A stretch of DNA of 64,000 nt, taken from the NCBI RefSeq assembly GCF_000257395.1, contig NZ_AJGC01000001.1, forward strand, positions 558,001 to 622,000, read 5' to 3'. Position numbers and translations under genes: made by a program. The stretch's first letter is position 1; every line of letters starts with the position of its first letter. This document shows, in pieces, positions 17,961 through 28,689 of this stretch. Below the pieces are notes generated by a model. That model did not search any database, was not told the DNA's origin, and was given only the letters and a program-made list of their open reading frames with translations. The DNA comes from Rickettsiella massiliensis 20B (GTDB lineage Bacteria > Pseudomonadota > Gammaproteobacteria > Diplorickettsiales > Diplorickettsiaceae).

Positions 17961-19240
17961 TTATTTTTCTCTAAACTCAATCCGAACAGGACTACCCACA
18001 ATTCGTAAGGCGTCACGATAAAAATTTTCTAAATAACGTCGATAAGATTTCGCTAAATAGTGCGTATGCTGCCCATGAATCAAAATAAGCGGTGGATTAT
18101 AACCCCCAGGATGGGCGTAACGTAATTTAACCGTACGTCCACGACTCAGTGGCGGTTGATGCGCACGCACGGCTTGTTCAAGTAAGCGGGTTAAGCGAGG
18201 CGTAGACATGGGGCGCGTCGCTGAGCGATAGGCTTGTTGTATCAATGCAAATAAATTACCGACGCCGGTTCCATGACGCGCCGAAATAAAAATCGGTTTA
18301 GCGTAGTCAATAAATTGTAATCGACGATCCAATCCCTTCTTTACTTGACTGCGTTGTGCTTCCTCAAGACCATCCCATTTATTGACAGCGATAACCAGTG
18401 CTTTACCCGACTCAATAATAAAACCTAACAAATGCAGATCTTGTTCACTCACTCCCTCTTGCGCATCCAACAGAAAAAGTACTACATTAGATTGTTCAAT
18501 CGCCTGTAAACTTTTAATGACTGAAAATTTTTCAATCATTTCCTGGGTTATCCCTGCGGTATCTATCAACGTATAGTCTTTACCACGATAGGTGAAATCA
18601 TGTGCGGCCGCTCTTTACCTAACATTCGATTAATTAACGTTGATTTACCGACATTCGGCTTACCAATTAACGCCACACGAATACGAGCTGACGCCTGGGG
18701 ATCGGTTGTGGGCTCAAGAACCGCTTCCGAAGACGTCTCTGGAAAATGATGCCATACCTGTTGCATGAGTCCTGCGGTTCCTTCTCCATGGACCACAGAA
18801 ATGAATGCGATATTGGAAAAGCCAAGCGAAGAAAACTCACTGATAAGCGTTTCGGGTGCCAACCCTTCACTTTTATTCACCACTAAACTCATCGGTTTAT
18901 TGAGTTTACGTAAATTCTGAGCCAAGGTTTGATCTAACGATGTTACTCCAGCTTGGGCATCGACCATAAATAAAATATAGTCTGCTTCGCTTATCGCTTG
19001 TTGCGTTTGCTGGGCCATCAAGGCATCAATACCTTCTTGCTTGCCATCGGTCAGTCCTCCGGTATCAATAATGAGGAATGATCGATGACCGAATATCCCA
19101 TGACCATACAGTCGATCGCGGGTTAATCCCGGCCAATCCGCCACTAAAGCTTGCCGTGTTTGCGTCAAACGATTAAATAAACTGGACTTACCGACATTCG
19201 GTCGGCCAACCAATACAATACTGGGCTGCGCAGAACTCAT
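17961..19240 (-). CDS. der: GTPase Der (EngA), reading frame broken, switch region missing
   Basis: A double-GTPase ribosome assembly factor. First G domain: GRPNVGKSSLFNRLTQ and DTGGLTDG; second: GKPNVGKSTLINRML, DTAG, NKWD; then the KH-like C-terminus (AHPGGYNPPLILIHG). Between 'GKER' and 'HDFTYRGKDYTLIDTAG' (~18605) the family's G2 segment with PGTTRD is absent and the frame changes. A second small gap follows DTAG, where VRRRGK is expected. Der is normally essential. The start at 19240 overlaps the bamB stop as ATGA. Confidence 0.9.
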
Positions 19241-20387
19241 AACGGTTTCACCGTAGCATGTAATAGCCAAGCAGATAGTTTTCCTTGTTGTGTCACCACA
19301 TAGGTGAGCGGATAAGCCACTTCAGGCGACGAAAAAATAGCACCCCGCTTTTGTACTAACACACGCGCTAAAGGACGACCATCCTGTTGTGCAAACCAAT
19401 GTAAGTAACCTTCGCGATCACCGACGATCACACTGTCACCACATGGAACCGGTGCCGTTAAGCCACGATCATGTAACAGGGATTGTTGCCACAGAACAGC
19501 GCCCGTCAAGCAATTGAATGCCCAAATAACACCACGACTATCGGTGGCATATAAACGACTTTTACTGACTGCGAGGCCAGAATCACTCGAAAAAGGGCGT
19601 TGCCATTGAATACGACCATTCGTTAAGGACACGGCGGCTAAATGTCCGCGGTAGGTTGTGATATAAGCGGTTCGAGCATCAATGACTGGGTTGGCCGCAA
19701 TATCAATCAGTTGTTCGCTTGCTGTCAAACCTTGTGGAAACGTTAAATGGCGCTGCCAAAGCAACTTACCCGTTTGGGCATTTAATGCAACTAAAACCCC
19801 ATCCGAAAAACCAACCAACAACTGGCGCACTGCTTGGCCGCAGGACCAAGAGCGGCGCACCGTGATGATAGGTCCACAAAAGTTGTCCTGTTTTTAATAA
19901 AAATGCTTGCACTTGACCGTCTACGGTCTTCACAAAAACCCGTCCTTGATAGATAGTCGGTGGGGCAAACACTTGATTGGCCAACGGCGTTTGCCATACC
20001 TCCTTACCATTTGCGGCATTTAACGCCACAAGTTGTGGTGCCAGACTGGGAAGCACTAATAAACCCTCACTGACCGCCGGCGGGCTACTTAATATTTTTT
20101 TTAGGTGCACTTGCCAAATTTTACGTCCGTTTTCTCGGTGAACCGCCGTCACATAACCGGCTTTATTACTCACAAAAATACGTTGTCCGGCAATAACTGG
20201 ATGCAAACGTAAACTCTCTTGATGATCCATCGAAGACCCGGTTGACGTCGACCAGAGCTGATTCACCTGGCGAGTCAACGGCACATCACTGAGCTTCGCC
20301 GGAGGGGGGGTGTTATCATCCCCTAAGCCTGAACAAGCCGTTAAAAATACGCTGGAAGCCACAGAAGAAGTAGACGAATTTTGGCAT
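19237..20387 (-). CDS. bamB: Outer-membrane assembly lipoprotein BamB, frameshifted
   Basis: A beta-propeller lipoprotein of the BAM complex. Repeated PQQ-like blades are visible (NAANGKEVWQTPLANQVFAP, LNAQTGKLLWQRHL, SLTNGRIQWQRPF, NCLTGAVLWQQSL). The lipobox is LTAC. The probable ATG is at 20387 (MPKFVYFF), with one base too many before VASSVFLTACSG. A second one-base break lies near 19830 (GTTGGTTGG). It sits between yfgM and der as in enterobacteria. Confidence 0.88.
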
Positions 20388-20415
20388 GACTATAATCTCA
20401 TTAGCATTATTGAAT

Positions 20416-21026
20416 TCAATTCAATGCGTTCATTTTTATGAGTGTTGGTGAACGAATCGCTTGCGCCATGAATTGTCTTTGAGCACTTAAATAGCGCGCG
20501 CGCGCTTGTTCTGGTTTTCCTAATTGGGTAAACACATCCCCCTTTGTTTCATCCACTAACGCTTGGTAAGCCTTATTTTTATTATTATTGAGTGCTAACA
20601 ACGCTTCTTGTGGTGCGTGTAACGCACAGAGTACTCGCGCCAATCGAATACGCGCTATCGCGGCTAATTGTGGATGTTCCGTTGCCCAAAACAAATGATC
20701 TTCGTCAATTGTCCTGTATCAACCGCCTGTTTAGCCAGTTGTAACGCCGCAAGCTGCGCATAAGGTCCCTTCCCTGGCCGCTGGAAAAGGGGTTCTGCCA
20801 AAGCATTTACTTCCGACATGGTGACAGTCGGTGATTGTAATGCGATCGTTATTTTTTGATAATAGGTTGCGTTTTCGATGAGTTTTGCCGCTTGCTTCTG
20901 ATAAAAAAAGTAAACGATAGCACTGATAAATAAGACGACCCCTAAACCTATCAGCACAGGTAACCCGTACTGCCGAAATCGGGCTTTAATGCGTTCAACT
21001 TGTTCGAAGTCGTTTAATTCATGCAT
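20416..21026 (-). CDS. yfgM: YfgM/ancillary SecYEG translocon subunit-like protein, frameshifted
   Basis: The N-terminus [20 protein letters not shown] is followed by one membrane helix (GLPVLIGLGVVLFISAIVYF) and a periplasmic TPR region (AQLAALQLAKQAVDTGQL...LAAIARIRLARVLCALHAP). A one-base error near 20690 separates the halves. The start at 21026 overlaps the hisS stop by 8 bases. YfgM is a SecYEG-associated chaperone-like protein in E. coli. Confidence 0.85.
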
Positions 21027-22179
21027 CGTGAAAAACCTCAGCAATCGTTTTTAATAACGCAGATTGTGCAATCACCGATTGTTCTTTCTTTTCCTGTAAA
21101 TTTTTTAACGCGATCGTCTGTGACTCTATTTCACTCTCCCCTAAAATTAAAGCATAGCGTGCCTGACGTTTATCCGCTTGTTTAAATTGTGACTTGATTG
21201 ACGCACCACTCAAATCTAATAGTAAACTTCTGCGCGGATACGCGTGACGAATTTGCTCGGCTAAAAGGAGCGCCTTGGCTCGGGCTTGTTCACCTAACAC
21301 AATAAAATACAAATCGGGTCCATTTTGGGTCGGGAAAGATAATAAATCGATTAAACGCTCAAGCGCTAACCCAACAGCGGGCGTCGATTGCCCACCGAGT
21401 TGTTCGACTAACTTATCATAACGCCCACCGGCACAAACCGTGTTTTGTGCGCTGTGCGTGGTCCGAATCACCCATTCAAAGACGGTATCGTTATTTAAGG
21501 GTAAACGAAACGCCCGCTTTTTTTAAGATATTCTTGCACAGTGTTAAAATGCTGTTGCGCGGTTTCATCTAAGTAATCCGTCAAACGCGGGGCCTGCTGA
21601 ATAAGCTCATGTAATGCCGGATTCTTACTATCTAAAATTCGCAAGGGATTGGTGTGTAATCGTCGCTGTGAATCCGCATCGAGTTGCCTAAAATGTGCTT
21701 GAAAATAGGTAATCAGCGCCTGTTTATACACAGCTCGTGTTTCTGCCGAGCCCAAAGAATTTATTTCGAGTTGGAGTGCATCTTGCAAACCCAGCTCTTG
21801 CCAAAGACGAGCACTCATCAGAATGAGTTCGGCATCACTCGCCGGATGGGCCAGCCCAAACGCTTCTAAACCAAATTGATGAAATTGACGATAACGTCCT
21901 TTTTGCGGACGTTCTCGACGAAACATCGGACCGACATACCACCAGCGTTGAGTTTGATTATAAAACAAACCGTGACATTTCTTTTTCAACAATATCCGTT
22001 ACATCACCAATACAGCGTTTGAAGAGTTCGGTTTTTTCAAGAATCGGCAAGCGAATCTCTTGATAACCATAACGACGCGCTAATTCGCGAAGTATCGCTT
22101 CAATACGTTGCCAAACCGCGGTTTGTTCTGGCAATTGATCATTCATCCCACGAATCGCTTGGATTTTATTCACTTTCAT
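21019..22179 (-). CDS. hisS: Histidyl-tRNA synthetase, broken with conserved motifs missing
   Basis: The start [51 protein letters not shown] and [17 protein letters not shown] identify HisS. Compared with E. coli HisS, about 27 residues including LRPEGT are missing after VEKEM (~21983), and the VRGLDYY signature is missing before DTVFEW (~21505), both with frame changes. Two more residues are missing near 21375 (AVGLA-LERL for AVGFAMGLERL). These segments form the histidine/ATP site, so the gene as written cannot work, yet HisS is essential. Confidence 0.9.
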
Positions 22180-23036
22180 CTTTAATAATACAGTTGTTTA
22201 TTTGGGTTATTCGTTTTGGTTTCGGCATCCGAATCAGTGATTTGTAAGCGCTTGAATTGGGGAACCGGGTTTGCAGCATCAACGTATAGCGACCAGCCGC
22301 CATTTCATCGCCGAGGGCACGCGCCAACATCGCCGCAAGCCATAAAGCATTAGCAGAAGGTTCACGTGTCAACTGAAAATATTGTTGTAAATAGCGTTGT
22401 GCTTCCGTGTAATTTTTTTGTTCGTAACGGATGCGTCCTAACTCCAACCACGATAATGCCCGATTTGCGTCTTCTGTGACTGCTTTCGTAAAATAATCCG
22501 CTGCTTTTTGGGTGTTAGGTATTTGCATCGCGCATAAGCCGGCATTTTCATACACCTGCGCTGCATTTAAGTAAGTCGGATCGTCTAAAGCCAATAAAAA
22601 ATGTTGATTCAGCTTCCATGTAACGGCCACGGCGACAAAGAAACGTTCCATAGTTATTTTGCGCAATACCTGATTTTGGATTTTGATGAACCGCTGCGCG
22701 ATAGTAAGCTTCCGCTTGCGCAATATTACCGGCCATTGCCCCACGACTTTCCAGTGAGTTGGGTGCTTGCTGCTGTGCAAGCAACAGTTTTTCTTTAGCA
22801 CGTTGGACATCGCCTGCCTGTAAATACGCTAACCCAAGCTGAACATTGGTTTCAGCTGGATCAGGCAAAGCATCAGATTTTTTTGTTGTTGAGATCCAAC
22901 TGCAAGCACTTAACTGAACAAGCAATAAAGAAACTAATGTCGGCCGCAGCCAAACTGAGGATAGATGATAGCGCCTGTTTTGACTAAAAAACCTTAAAAC
23001 ACGCGCCGCTAAACCAAAAATTTTGTTAGTTTGCAT
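22166..23036 (-). CDS. pilF: PilF/PilW-type TPR lipoprotein, frameshifted
   Basis: A lipoprotein signal ([14 protein letters not shown]) is followed by TPR units: [93 protein letters not shown]. This is the type IV pilus biogenesis protein usually found between rlmN and hisS. The frame breaks near 22620, and the TPR turn after PNSLES is shorter than in the family. The stop overlaps the hisS start by 14 bases. Confidence 0.82.
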
Positions 23037-23088
23037 CGTGATTTATTTTCGCTCCTTTTATTTTGTAGCTAAACAGAAAAAAGTATCC

Positions 23089-24178
23089 TTAACCAGTATT
23101 GACATCACTTTGTTCAGCCAGTTCTTGTTTGACACGCCCCACTAGCTGCCCACACGCCGCATCAATGTCTTGACCACGTGTTTTTCGAACAATCGTATTT
23201 AACCCCGCTTTAAGCAAATAATCACGAAAACGTTCAATTTGATGTTGCGGTGAACGCCGGTAGGTGGTTCGTGGAAAAGGATTAAAAGGAATGAGATTCA
23301 CTTTTACAGAGATTCCTTGCAAAATTTGAATCAGTTGCTGGGCATGGTGTAACTGATCATTGATTCCATCTAACAACACATATTCCATCGTAATCCGCCG
23401 TCGGCTGTCTTGGCTAAAATAATGACGACACGCCTCGAGTAATTCGCGCAAAGGGTATTTTTTATTAATCGGAACCAATTCATTCCGTAATTCATCGTTC
23501 GGTGCATGCAATGAAATGGCTAAAGCGACATCACTCACTTGCGAGAGTTTTTTCAGCATTGGGACGATGCCCGACGTACTTAAGGTCACGCGACGCTTAG
23601 AAAAACCATACGCAAAGTCATCCATCATCAGATTCATCGCCGGAACCACAGCTTCAAAATTAAGTAATGGCTCGCCCATCCCCATCATCACCACATTCGT
23701 TACCCGCGAAGAAAAAAATTCAATGTGTTTAGAAACAAAGTGTACGGCAATCCAAACTTGCGCAATAATTTCATCGATACGTAGATTGCGGCTAAAACCC
23801 TGCTTTCCTGTCGAACAAAAACTACAGTTCAACGCACAACCCACTTGTGAGGAAACACATAACGTTCCTCGATTACGCTCTGGAATAAACACGGTTTCAA
23901 CACAATTCCCGTCTTCCAAACGCAATAACCACTTTCGAGTTCCATCCGCGGATTGTTGATCAAAAACAATTTCTGGAAACGTGATGCAGGCAACTTGCTG
24001 GAGTTGTTCACGCAACGCCAAACTGAGATTGGTCATCTCCGAAATACTACTCACACCACGTTGATGAATCCACTGAAAGAATTTGTTGCGCACGATACGG
24101 CTTTTCACCGAGTGTTTCTAAAAATATAATCAGTGACGATCGATCCAGTCCTAATAAATTTTGACGAGGCGCATTCAT
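23089..24178 (-). CDS. rlmN: Dual-specificity 23S rRNA/tRNA adenine-C2 methyltransferase RlmN, frameshift near start
   Basis: A radical-SAM enzyme with the cluster motif [16 protein letters not shown] and the C-terminal methyl-carrying Cys region (DIDAACGQL). The true start is probably the ATG at 24178 ([16 protein letters not shown], then EKPYRAQQ), giving ~363 residues. One extra base near 24075 separates it from [20 protein letters not shown]. It follows ndk by three bases. Confidence 0.92.
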
Positions 24179-24181
24179 CGC

Positions 24182-24614
24182 TTAAATGACTCGACTAAAA
24201 CAATCTTCTTCAGTGAAGAAAAAATTAATTTCTTGTTTGGCGGTTTCAGGGCTATCTGAACCATGGACTGCATTCTGATCAATATTTTCAGCATAATCCG
24301 CACGAATCGTACCCGGATCAGCCTGTCGAGGATCGGTAGCACCCATGATATTACGATTACGAGCAATCGCGTCAACCCCCTCTAACACTTGAATCATAAC
24401 TGGCCCTGAAGACATAAAATCGACTAAGGCATCAAAAAAACGGTTTACCTTGATGAATTTGATAAAAAGCACCGGCTTCTTCTTTGGTTAGCTGTTTGAA
24501 TTTAGCGGCGATCACTTGTAAGCCTGCTTCTTCGAAGCGTGACGTAATGGCACCAATTTTATTTTTACGGACCGCATCGGGCTTAATAATAGAAAGCGTT
24601 CTTTGAATAGTCAT
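24182..24614 (-). CDS. ndk: Nucleoside diphosphate kinase, one-base frameshift
   Basis: The start [17 protein letters not shown], the centre [10 protein letters not shown], and the active site NAVHGSDS (catalytic His) define Ndk. The two frames overlap at KPFF in a run of seven T (~24440), a typical homopolymer error. The joined length (~143 residues) is normal. It opens the ndk-rlmN-pilF-hisS-yfgM-bamB-der row. Confidence 0.93.
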
Positions 24615-24772
24615 ACTCTTTATACTCAGTTATTTTAGCAGGAAGAATCCCTAAAAATCTTTCCTGCATTATACAGATTTCAGCGACGGACACCTAGCGT
24701 GTTTTATGTGAATGGGGTTTAGAAAAAAGCTTCGCTTTAGCGTACAGAAAATCGAATACGTCGCTCAACCGT

Positions 24773-25558
24773 TTAAGATTGTACAGGAGGGTCCGCGTGA
24801 CGTAATTTAAGTAGGCGATCGGGGAAATCGGTTAAGATACCATCTACCCCCCAATCTATTAGACTTTGCATCACTTTTGTTTCATTGACTGTCCAAACAT
24901 CAATCCGTTTCCCCAGTTTATGGGCCGCATGAATGAGACGGGTTTTTACAATAGAATAAGGGACTTCTAAGCGATCGGCTTTCAAATTCAGAAAATTTTC
25001 TAAGCAAAATCGACTCATTTTAGCCAATTGGCGAATTTCATCATCATGAGCGGCGGTCGCCACACGGGGGCATAGACGACGAAATACTTTCATTACTCGC
25101 GGGTTAAAGGCAGAAACCAGGATACGCTGTGTTTTCGCGTATTTATGGATGACATCTCGTAACGCGGCTAAGAGCGGCGGAGTACTTTGTTTAATCTCGA
25201 TATTAAAAGGCTTTTCGGGTAACGCATCAAACACTTCAACCAAAGACGGGATGGTGAGTCCTTGACCCCGAAATGGGAATGTATGCCCCCCGTCTTGCGT
25301 CCAATGATACCCCGCATCAAACTTTTTCAGCGCTGCAAACGTAAAATCTTGAACGCGCCCTTGACCATTGGTTGTACGCTCGAGAGTCTCGTCATGAATC
25401 ACGACTAATACCCCATCACGACTCACAATCTCACTCAGATCAGCTCCAAGCTCGGCCGCTTGTTGCAACGCATAAAGGGTATTTTCTGGCCATAAACCGG
25501 CCCCACCCCGATGGGCAATGATCAAAAAGGGCTTGGATAGTAAACTACTAGAAAACAT
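24773..25558 (-). CDS. Glycerophosphodiester phosphodiesterase family protein
   Basis: 261 residues. Family motifs: AHRGGAGLWPENTLYAL (catalytic His, metal Glu) and VVIHDETLERTTNG (second His). The usual second metal pair (GADxxExDV) reads GADLSEIVSRDG here: shorter by about four residues and without the Asp. Either the enzyme is impaired or bases are missing in frame. There is no signal peptide, so a cytoplasmic UgpQ-like enzyme is likely. A palindrome CTATCGATAG (25590-25599) lies upstream. Confidence 0.85.
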   Translation of the reverse strand: MFSSSLLSKPFLIIAHRGGAGLWPENTLYALQQAAELGADLSEIVSRDGVLVVIHDETLERTTNGQGRVQDFTFAALKKFDAGYHWTQDGGHTFPFRGQGLTIPSLVEVFDALPEKPFNIEIKQSTPPLLAALRDVIHKYAKTQRILVSAFNPRVMKVFRRLCPRVATAAHDDEIRQLAKMSRFCLENFLNLKADRLEVPYSIVKTRLIHAAHKLGKRIDVWTVNETKVMQSLIDWGVDGILTDFPDRLLKLRHADPPVQS

Positions 25559-25725
25559 TAGGTTTCCTATACTTAAAAGATAGAATCATCTATCGATAGA
25601 ATTACCTATCAGTATAGTATATAATGAGATGTCAATCTTATACCATGTTGTCACAATAAATACTACTTATTTTCAGCAGTAACTGAAAAAAACAATTAAC
25701 TCATCGCGAATAGGTATGTTTGTTT

Positions 25726-26223
25726 ATGCGTAATTATCGTTATGTTCCTATTAAAACGGCGTCAACTCGTATCACTTTTTTTGACTACGTTAATGCGATT
25801 AAATTGTTTCCGATCGATTATTTTGCGGTGGGGTTAGGAAGTCCTAGCAAAGAAGAATTCACTTCACTTATTTCACGGCCAGAGTGGCAACAACATATCG
25901 AAGAAAAACAAATTGCTGGAAAAGACCCATTGATTAAAGTACTTTTCAACTCATCTCGAAAAATTATTCCTTTTTCGGAAGTCGATCATATCGACTCCTT
26001 TGGCAAAGAAGTGATGCGTCAACGCCATCGTCATGGAATAAAAGGTGGGATCATTTTACGTCATCAAACAAAAAATATTGAGTATATGGTCATGCTTGCA
26101 ACGGGATTTTCGAGATTTGATTACTACGCTTTTCTAAAAAAACATCACACAAAACTTTACCGTCTCAAGCACGACCTTACAAAAATTATAGAACGAGACA
26201 CCGAACGGTTTTTATCCGCCTAA
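25726..26223 (+). CDS. Orphan autoinducer-binding (LuxR N-terminal-like) domain protein
   Basis: 165 residues from the ATG at 25726. The pattern FPIDYFAVGLGSPSKEEF, SRPEWQQHIEEKQIAGKDPL, KIIPFSEVDHIDSFGKEVM, RQRHRHGIKGGIILRH resembles the ligand-binding half of LuxR-type regulators in Legionella-like bacteria. The DNA-binding half is absent, with the stop after ERDTERFLSA. It converges on the LexA-like gene with only 6 bases between. It may sense a small molecule and act through protein contact. Confidence 0.6.
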   Translation: MRNYRYVPIKTASTRITFFDYVNAIKLFPIDYFAVGLGSPSKEEFTSLISRPEWQQHIEEKQIAGKDPLIKVLFNSSRKIIPFSEVDHIDSFGKEVMRQRHRHGIKGGIILRHQTKNIEYMVMLATGFSRFDYYAFLKKHHTKLYRLKHDLTKIIERDTERFLSA

Positions 26224-26229
26224 TCTTGT

Positions 26230-26892
26230 TTATTCATCCTTCTTACGAATCCAACATACCGGTGCAACGGATTCGATCTCGGCATTAAATAAAACAGGCT
26301 CTGAAGTCGTCCCAGCTGGATTTAAACAAGCGAGATTATAGCGCCCAAAGTTATCTCGGAAAACACGTCTAAAATATTGAGTGCCATCCTTTAAGTAAAT
26401 AATACAATCTCTATCGACCACGGAGTCCAACTCATTGACTGAGCGCATTCTGCCTCCGACGTAATCGCCTGGAACATAATAAGGGCTCATTTCATCGTTA
26501 GAGACAATCAATACCACCGCATTGGGGTAATGTGAACGGAAAACATTCGCATCACGCATCATTGCAACTTCATCGTCTTCTTCAATCGGTAACGTGGCAT
26601 CGCTGGGTGTCGAAAAATAGTGCCCAACCGAAAGCCGAATCGTTGGGTCTAAACCTTTGCCCTCAGCTATCCAGCCTTCATCGACAATCAACCCCTCACT
26701 TCGATAAACATTCACACATCGTTTCACTCCATTTTTAGAAAGCCTAATCGTACCGTTTTCCCATGATTTTAACGTGATTTCAGGCAGTTTATACTGCTTT
26801 TCAATATAAGCCCGAGTCAAATGAAGAATCGCACGAAGGTATTTAAGCCGAGCCCCTGGCGTTTCCAACCGATTTTTCAGCGATGTGGTCAT
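26230..26892 (-). CDS. XRE/LexA-like (S24-fold) regulator lacking the catalytic dyad
   Basis: 220 residues. The N-terminal third is an HTH (RLKYLRAILHLTRAYIEKQY, LPEITLKSWENG). The C-terminal half has the S24 fold pattern: ...LIVSNDEMSPYYVPGDYVGG... and GTQYFRRVF. In LexA-type proteins the first motif is (G/D)SM-P with the nucleophile Ser, and the second holds the Lys base. Here they read DEM and FRR, so self-cleavage is unlikely. It is divergent from guaB, whose upstream region carries a perfect 20-base tandem repeat. Confidence 0.75.
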   Translation of the reverse strand: MTTSLKNRLETPGARLKYLRAILHLTRAYIEKQYKLPEITLKSWENGTIRLSKNGVKRCVNVYRSEGLIVDEGWIAEGKGLDPTIRLSVGHYFSTPSDATLPIEEDDEVAMMRDANVFRSHYPNAVVLIVSNDEMSPYYVPGDYVGGRMRSVNELDSVVDRDCIIYLKDGTQYFRRVFRDNFGRYNLACLNPAGTTSEPVLFNAEIESVAPVCWIRKKDE

Positions 26893-27002
26893 ACAGATAA
26901 ATCTCCTTGCAAACAGATATTTATTAAATATAGAAAATACATTTTAACTCAAGTGCTTAACTAAAAATAGATAATAATTTATTTCAGTAAGTCACTGACG
27001 AG

Positions 27003-27042
27003 TAAAGAAGTCGTTCCTTATATAAAGAAGTCGTTCCTTATA
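27003..27042. repeat. Perfect 20-base tandem duplication upstream of guaB
   Basis: The unit TAAAGAAGTCGTTCCTTATA occurs twice head to tail (27003-27022, 27023-27042). Each unit has an imperfect dyad (AAG.A....T.CTT). It lies 74 bases before the guaB ATG and ~110 bases from the divergent regulator, so it could be an operator of that regulator or a recent slippage duplication. Confidence 0.85.
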
Positions 27043-27115
27043 TTTGGACGCAATTTGACTAGACTTTAGGGCCCGCTATAAGGTACCTTTTACAAAATTT
27101 TTCTAGGCTTTGTTT

Positions 27116-28549
27116 ATGAGATCGATTGAAGAAGGTTTAACGTTTGACGATATTTTGTTACTCCCTGGTTATTCTTCAGTGCTTCCCCAAGAGGTTTCAC
27201 TGGCCACACAATTGACTCCCTCTCTTTGCCTGGAAACACCTCTCATCTCAGCAGCCATGGATACGGTCACCGAAGCACGCTTAGCCATTGCTTTAGCTCA
27301 AGAAGGAGGACTCGGTGTCCTTCATAACACAAGTTCGCGAAGTAAAAAAGTTAAAAACTTTGAAAGTGGTGTGGTGCGCAACCCAATTACGATTACACCC
27401 CAAACTACATTACGTGAATTGAATGCGTTAATGGCAACTCATTTTATCTCCGGGGTCCCTGTGACGGAAGATCAAAAGTTAGTGGGGATTGTGACCCACC
27501 GAGATTGTCGTTTTGAAGACGATCTCGATCAACCGATTCAGGCGATTATGACCCCCAAAGAACGGTTGATCACCGCCAATGAACACGCAAGCCTCGAAGA
27601 AATTATGGAGTTATTACATCGACATCGGCTTGAAAAGATTTTACTGGTCGATGAACAATTCCATTGTCGAGGTCTTGTGACCGCTAAAGATCTCAAAAAA
27701 TCGCAAGAAAAACCCTTCGCCAGCAAAGATGTGCACGGTCAACTTCGTGTCGGTGCCGCGATTGGTGTTGGCCCAGACACCGAAGCACGCGTTCTGGCAT
27801 TAATTGCGGCCGGTGCCGATATACTTTGTGTTGACACCGCTCATGGTCATTCAAAAGCCGTTTTAGATCGTGTGCAATGGATCAAAAAACAATTCCCCCT
27901 GATCGCAGGGAACATTGCGACAGCCGCGGCGGCGGCCGCGCTAGCCAAAGCCGGGGTGGATGTGGTAAAAGTGGGCGTCGGTCCAGGATCCATCTGCACG
28001 ACCCGGATTGTAACGGGCGTCGGCGCGCCGCAAATAACCGCGATTATGAATGTTGCGCATGCGTTAAAAGACAAGCCTGTCTCAATTATTGCCGATGGCG
28101 GGATTCGCTATTCGGGTGATTTATGTAAAGCCTTAGCAGCAGGCGCACATGCAGTGATGGTGGGTGGACTGCTCGCGGGCACAGAAGAAGCACCTGGGCA
28201 AATTGAGCTGTATCAAGGTCAACCTTATAAAGCCTATCGTGGAATGGGTTCTTTGGGCGCAATGCAACAAGGATCGGCCGATCGTTATTTTCAAATGAAT
28301 ACCCAAGCCAGCAAATTAGTCCCTGAAGGAATTGAAGGACGAATCCCGTACAAAGGACCTTTGTCGAGCGTACTGCACCACTTATTGGGTGGCGTTCGCG
28401 CCGGAATGGGGTATACGGGAAGCCGCTCTCTCAAAGAGCTCCATGAACACGCACAGTTCATTAAGCTTACCGCCGCTGGCATGCGTGAAAGCCATGTCCA
28501 CAGCGTCAGTATTACGAAGGAAGCACCCAACTACTTTAGAGAAAGCTGA
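27116..28549 (+). CDS. guaB: Inosine-5'-monophosphate dehydrogenase
   Basis: Converts IMP to XMP, the first step to GMP. The frame is intact from the ATG at 27116 (AGG upstream; an in-frame TTG lies 6 bases earlier). Motifs: [11 protein letters not shown], two CBS domains (residues ~90-200), GGIRYSGDL, the catalytic loop GPGSICTTR with its Cys, and [10 protein letters not shown]. After GGLGVLHN the segment to KKVKNFESG is about five residues shorter than usual (cf. HxNxxxxxQAxxVxKVK), another local shortening, here in frame. Confidence 0.95.
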   Translation: MRSIEEGLTFDDILLLPGYSSVLPQEVSLATQLTPSLCLETPLISAAMDTVTEARLAIALAQEGGLGVLHNTSSRSKKVKNFESGVVRNPITITPQTTLRELNALMATHFISGVPVTEDQKLVGIVTHRDCRFEDDLDQPIQAIMTPKERLITANEHASLEEIMELLHRHRLEKILLVDEQFHCRGLVTAKDLKKSQEKPFASKDVHGQLRVGAAIGVGPDTEARVLALIAAGADILCVDTAHGHSKAVLDRVQWIKKQFPLIAGNIATAAAAAALAKAGVDVVKVGVGPGSICTTRIVTGVGAPQITAIMNVAHALKDKPVSIIADGGIRYSGDLCKALAAGAHAVMVGGLLAGTEEAPGQIELYQGQPYKAYRGMGSLGAMQQGSADRYFQMNTQASKLVPEGIEGRIPYKGPLSSVLHHLLGGVRAGMGYTGSRSLKELHEHAQFIKLTAAGMRESHVHSVSITKEAPNYFRES

Positions 28550-28689
28550 AGTCTGAATGTGAGTTGGTTTTCTTTGGATAGGTTTTTAGACATACCCTCT
28601 CAACTGATATAAACAGAAAAAACAGCACCGATTCACTCACGTTGCGTGGGAATCCAGTACTTTAACTTTAACAAAAAATGGAGAACAAA

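Noticed and set aside
18602-18611. NotI-type GCGGCCGC at the der deletion as a cloning scar
   Set aside because: The same octamer occurs inside intact coding sequence at 3633-3640 and 27932-27939, and no vector sequence flanks it.
27877-28119. Open frame inside guaB in another phase
   Set aside because: It is fully contained in the intact, strongly conserved guaB catalytic region.
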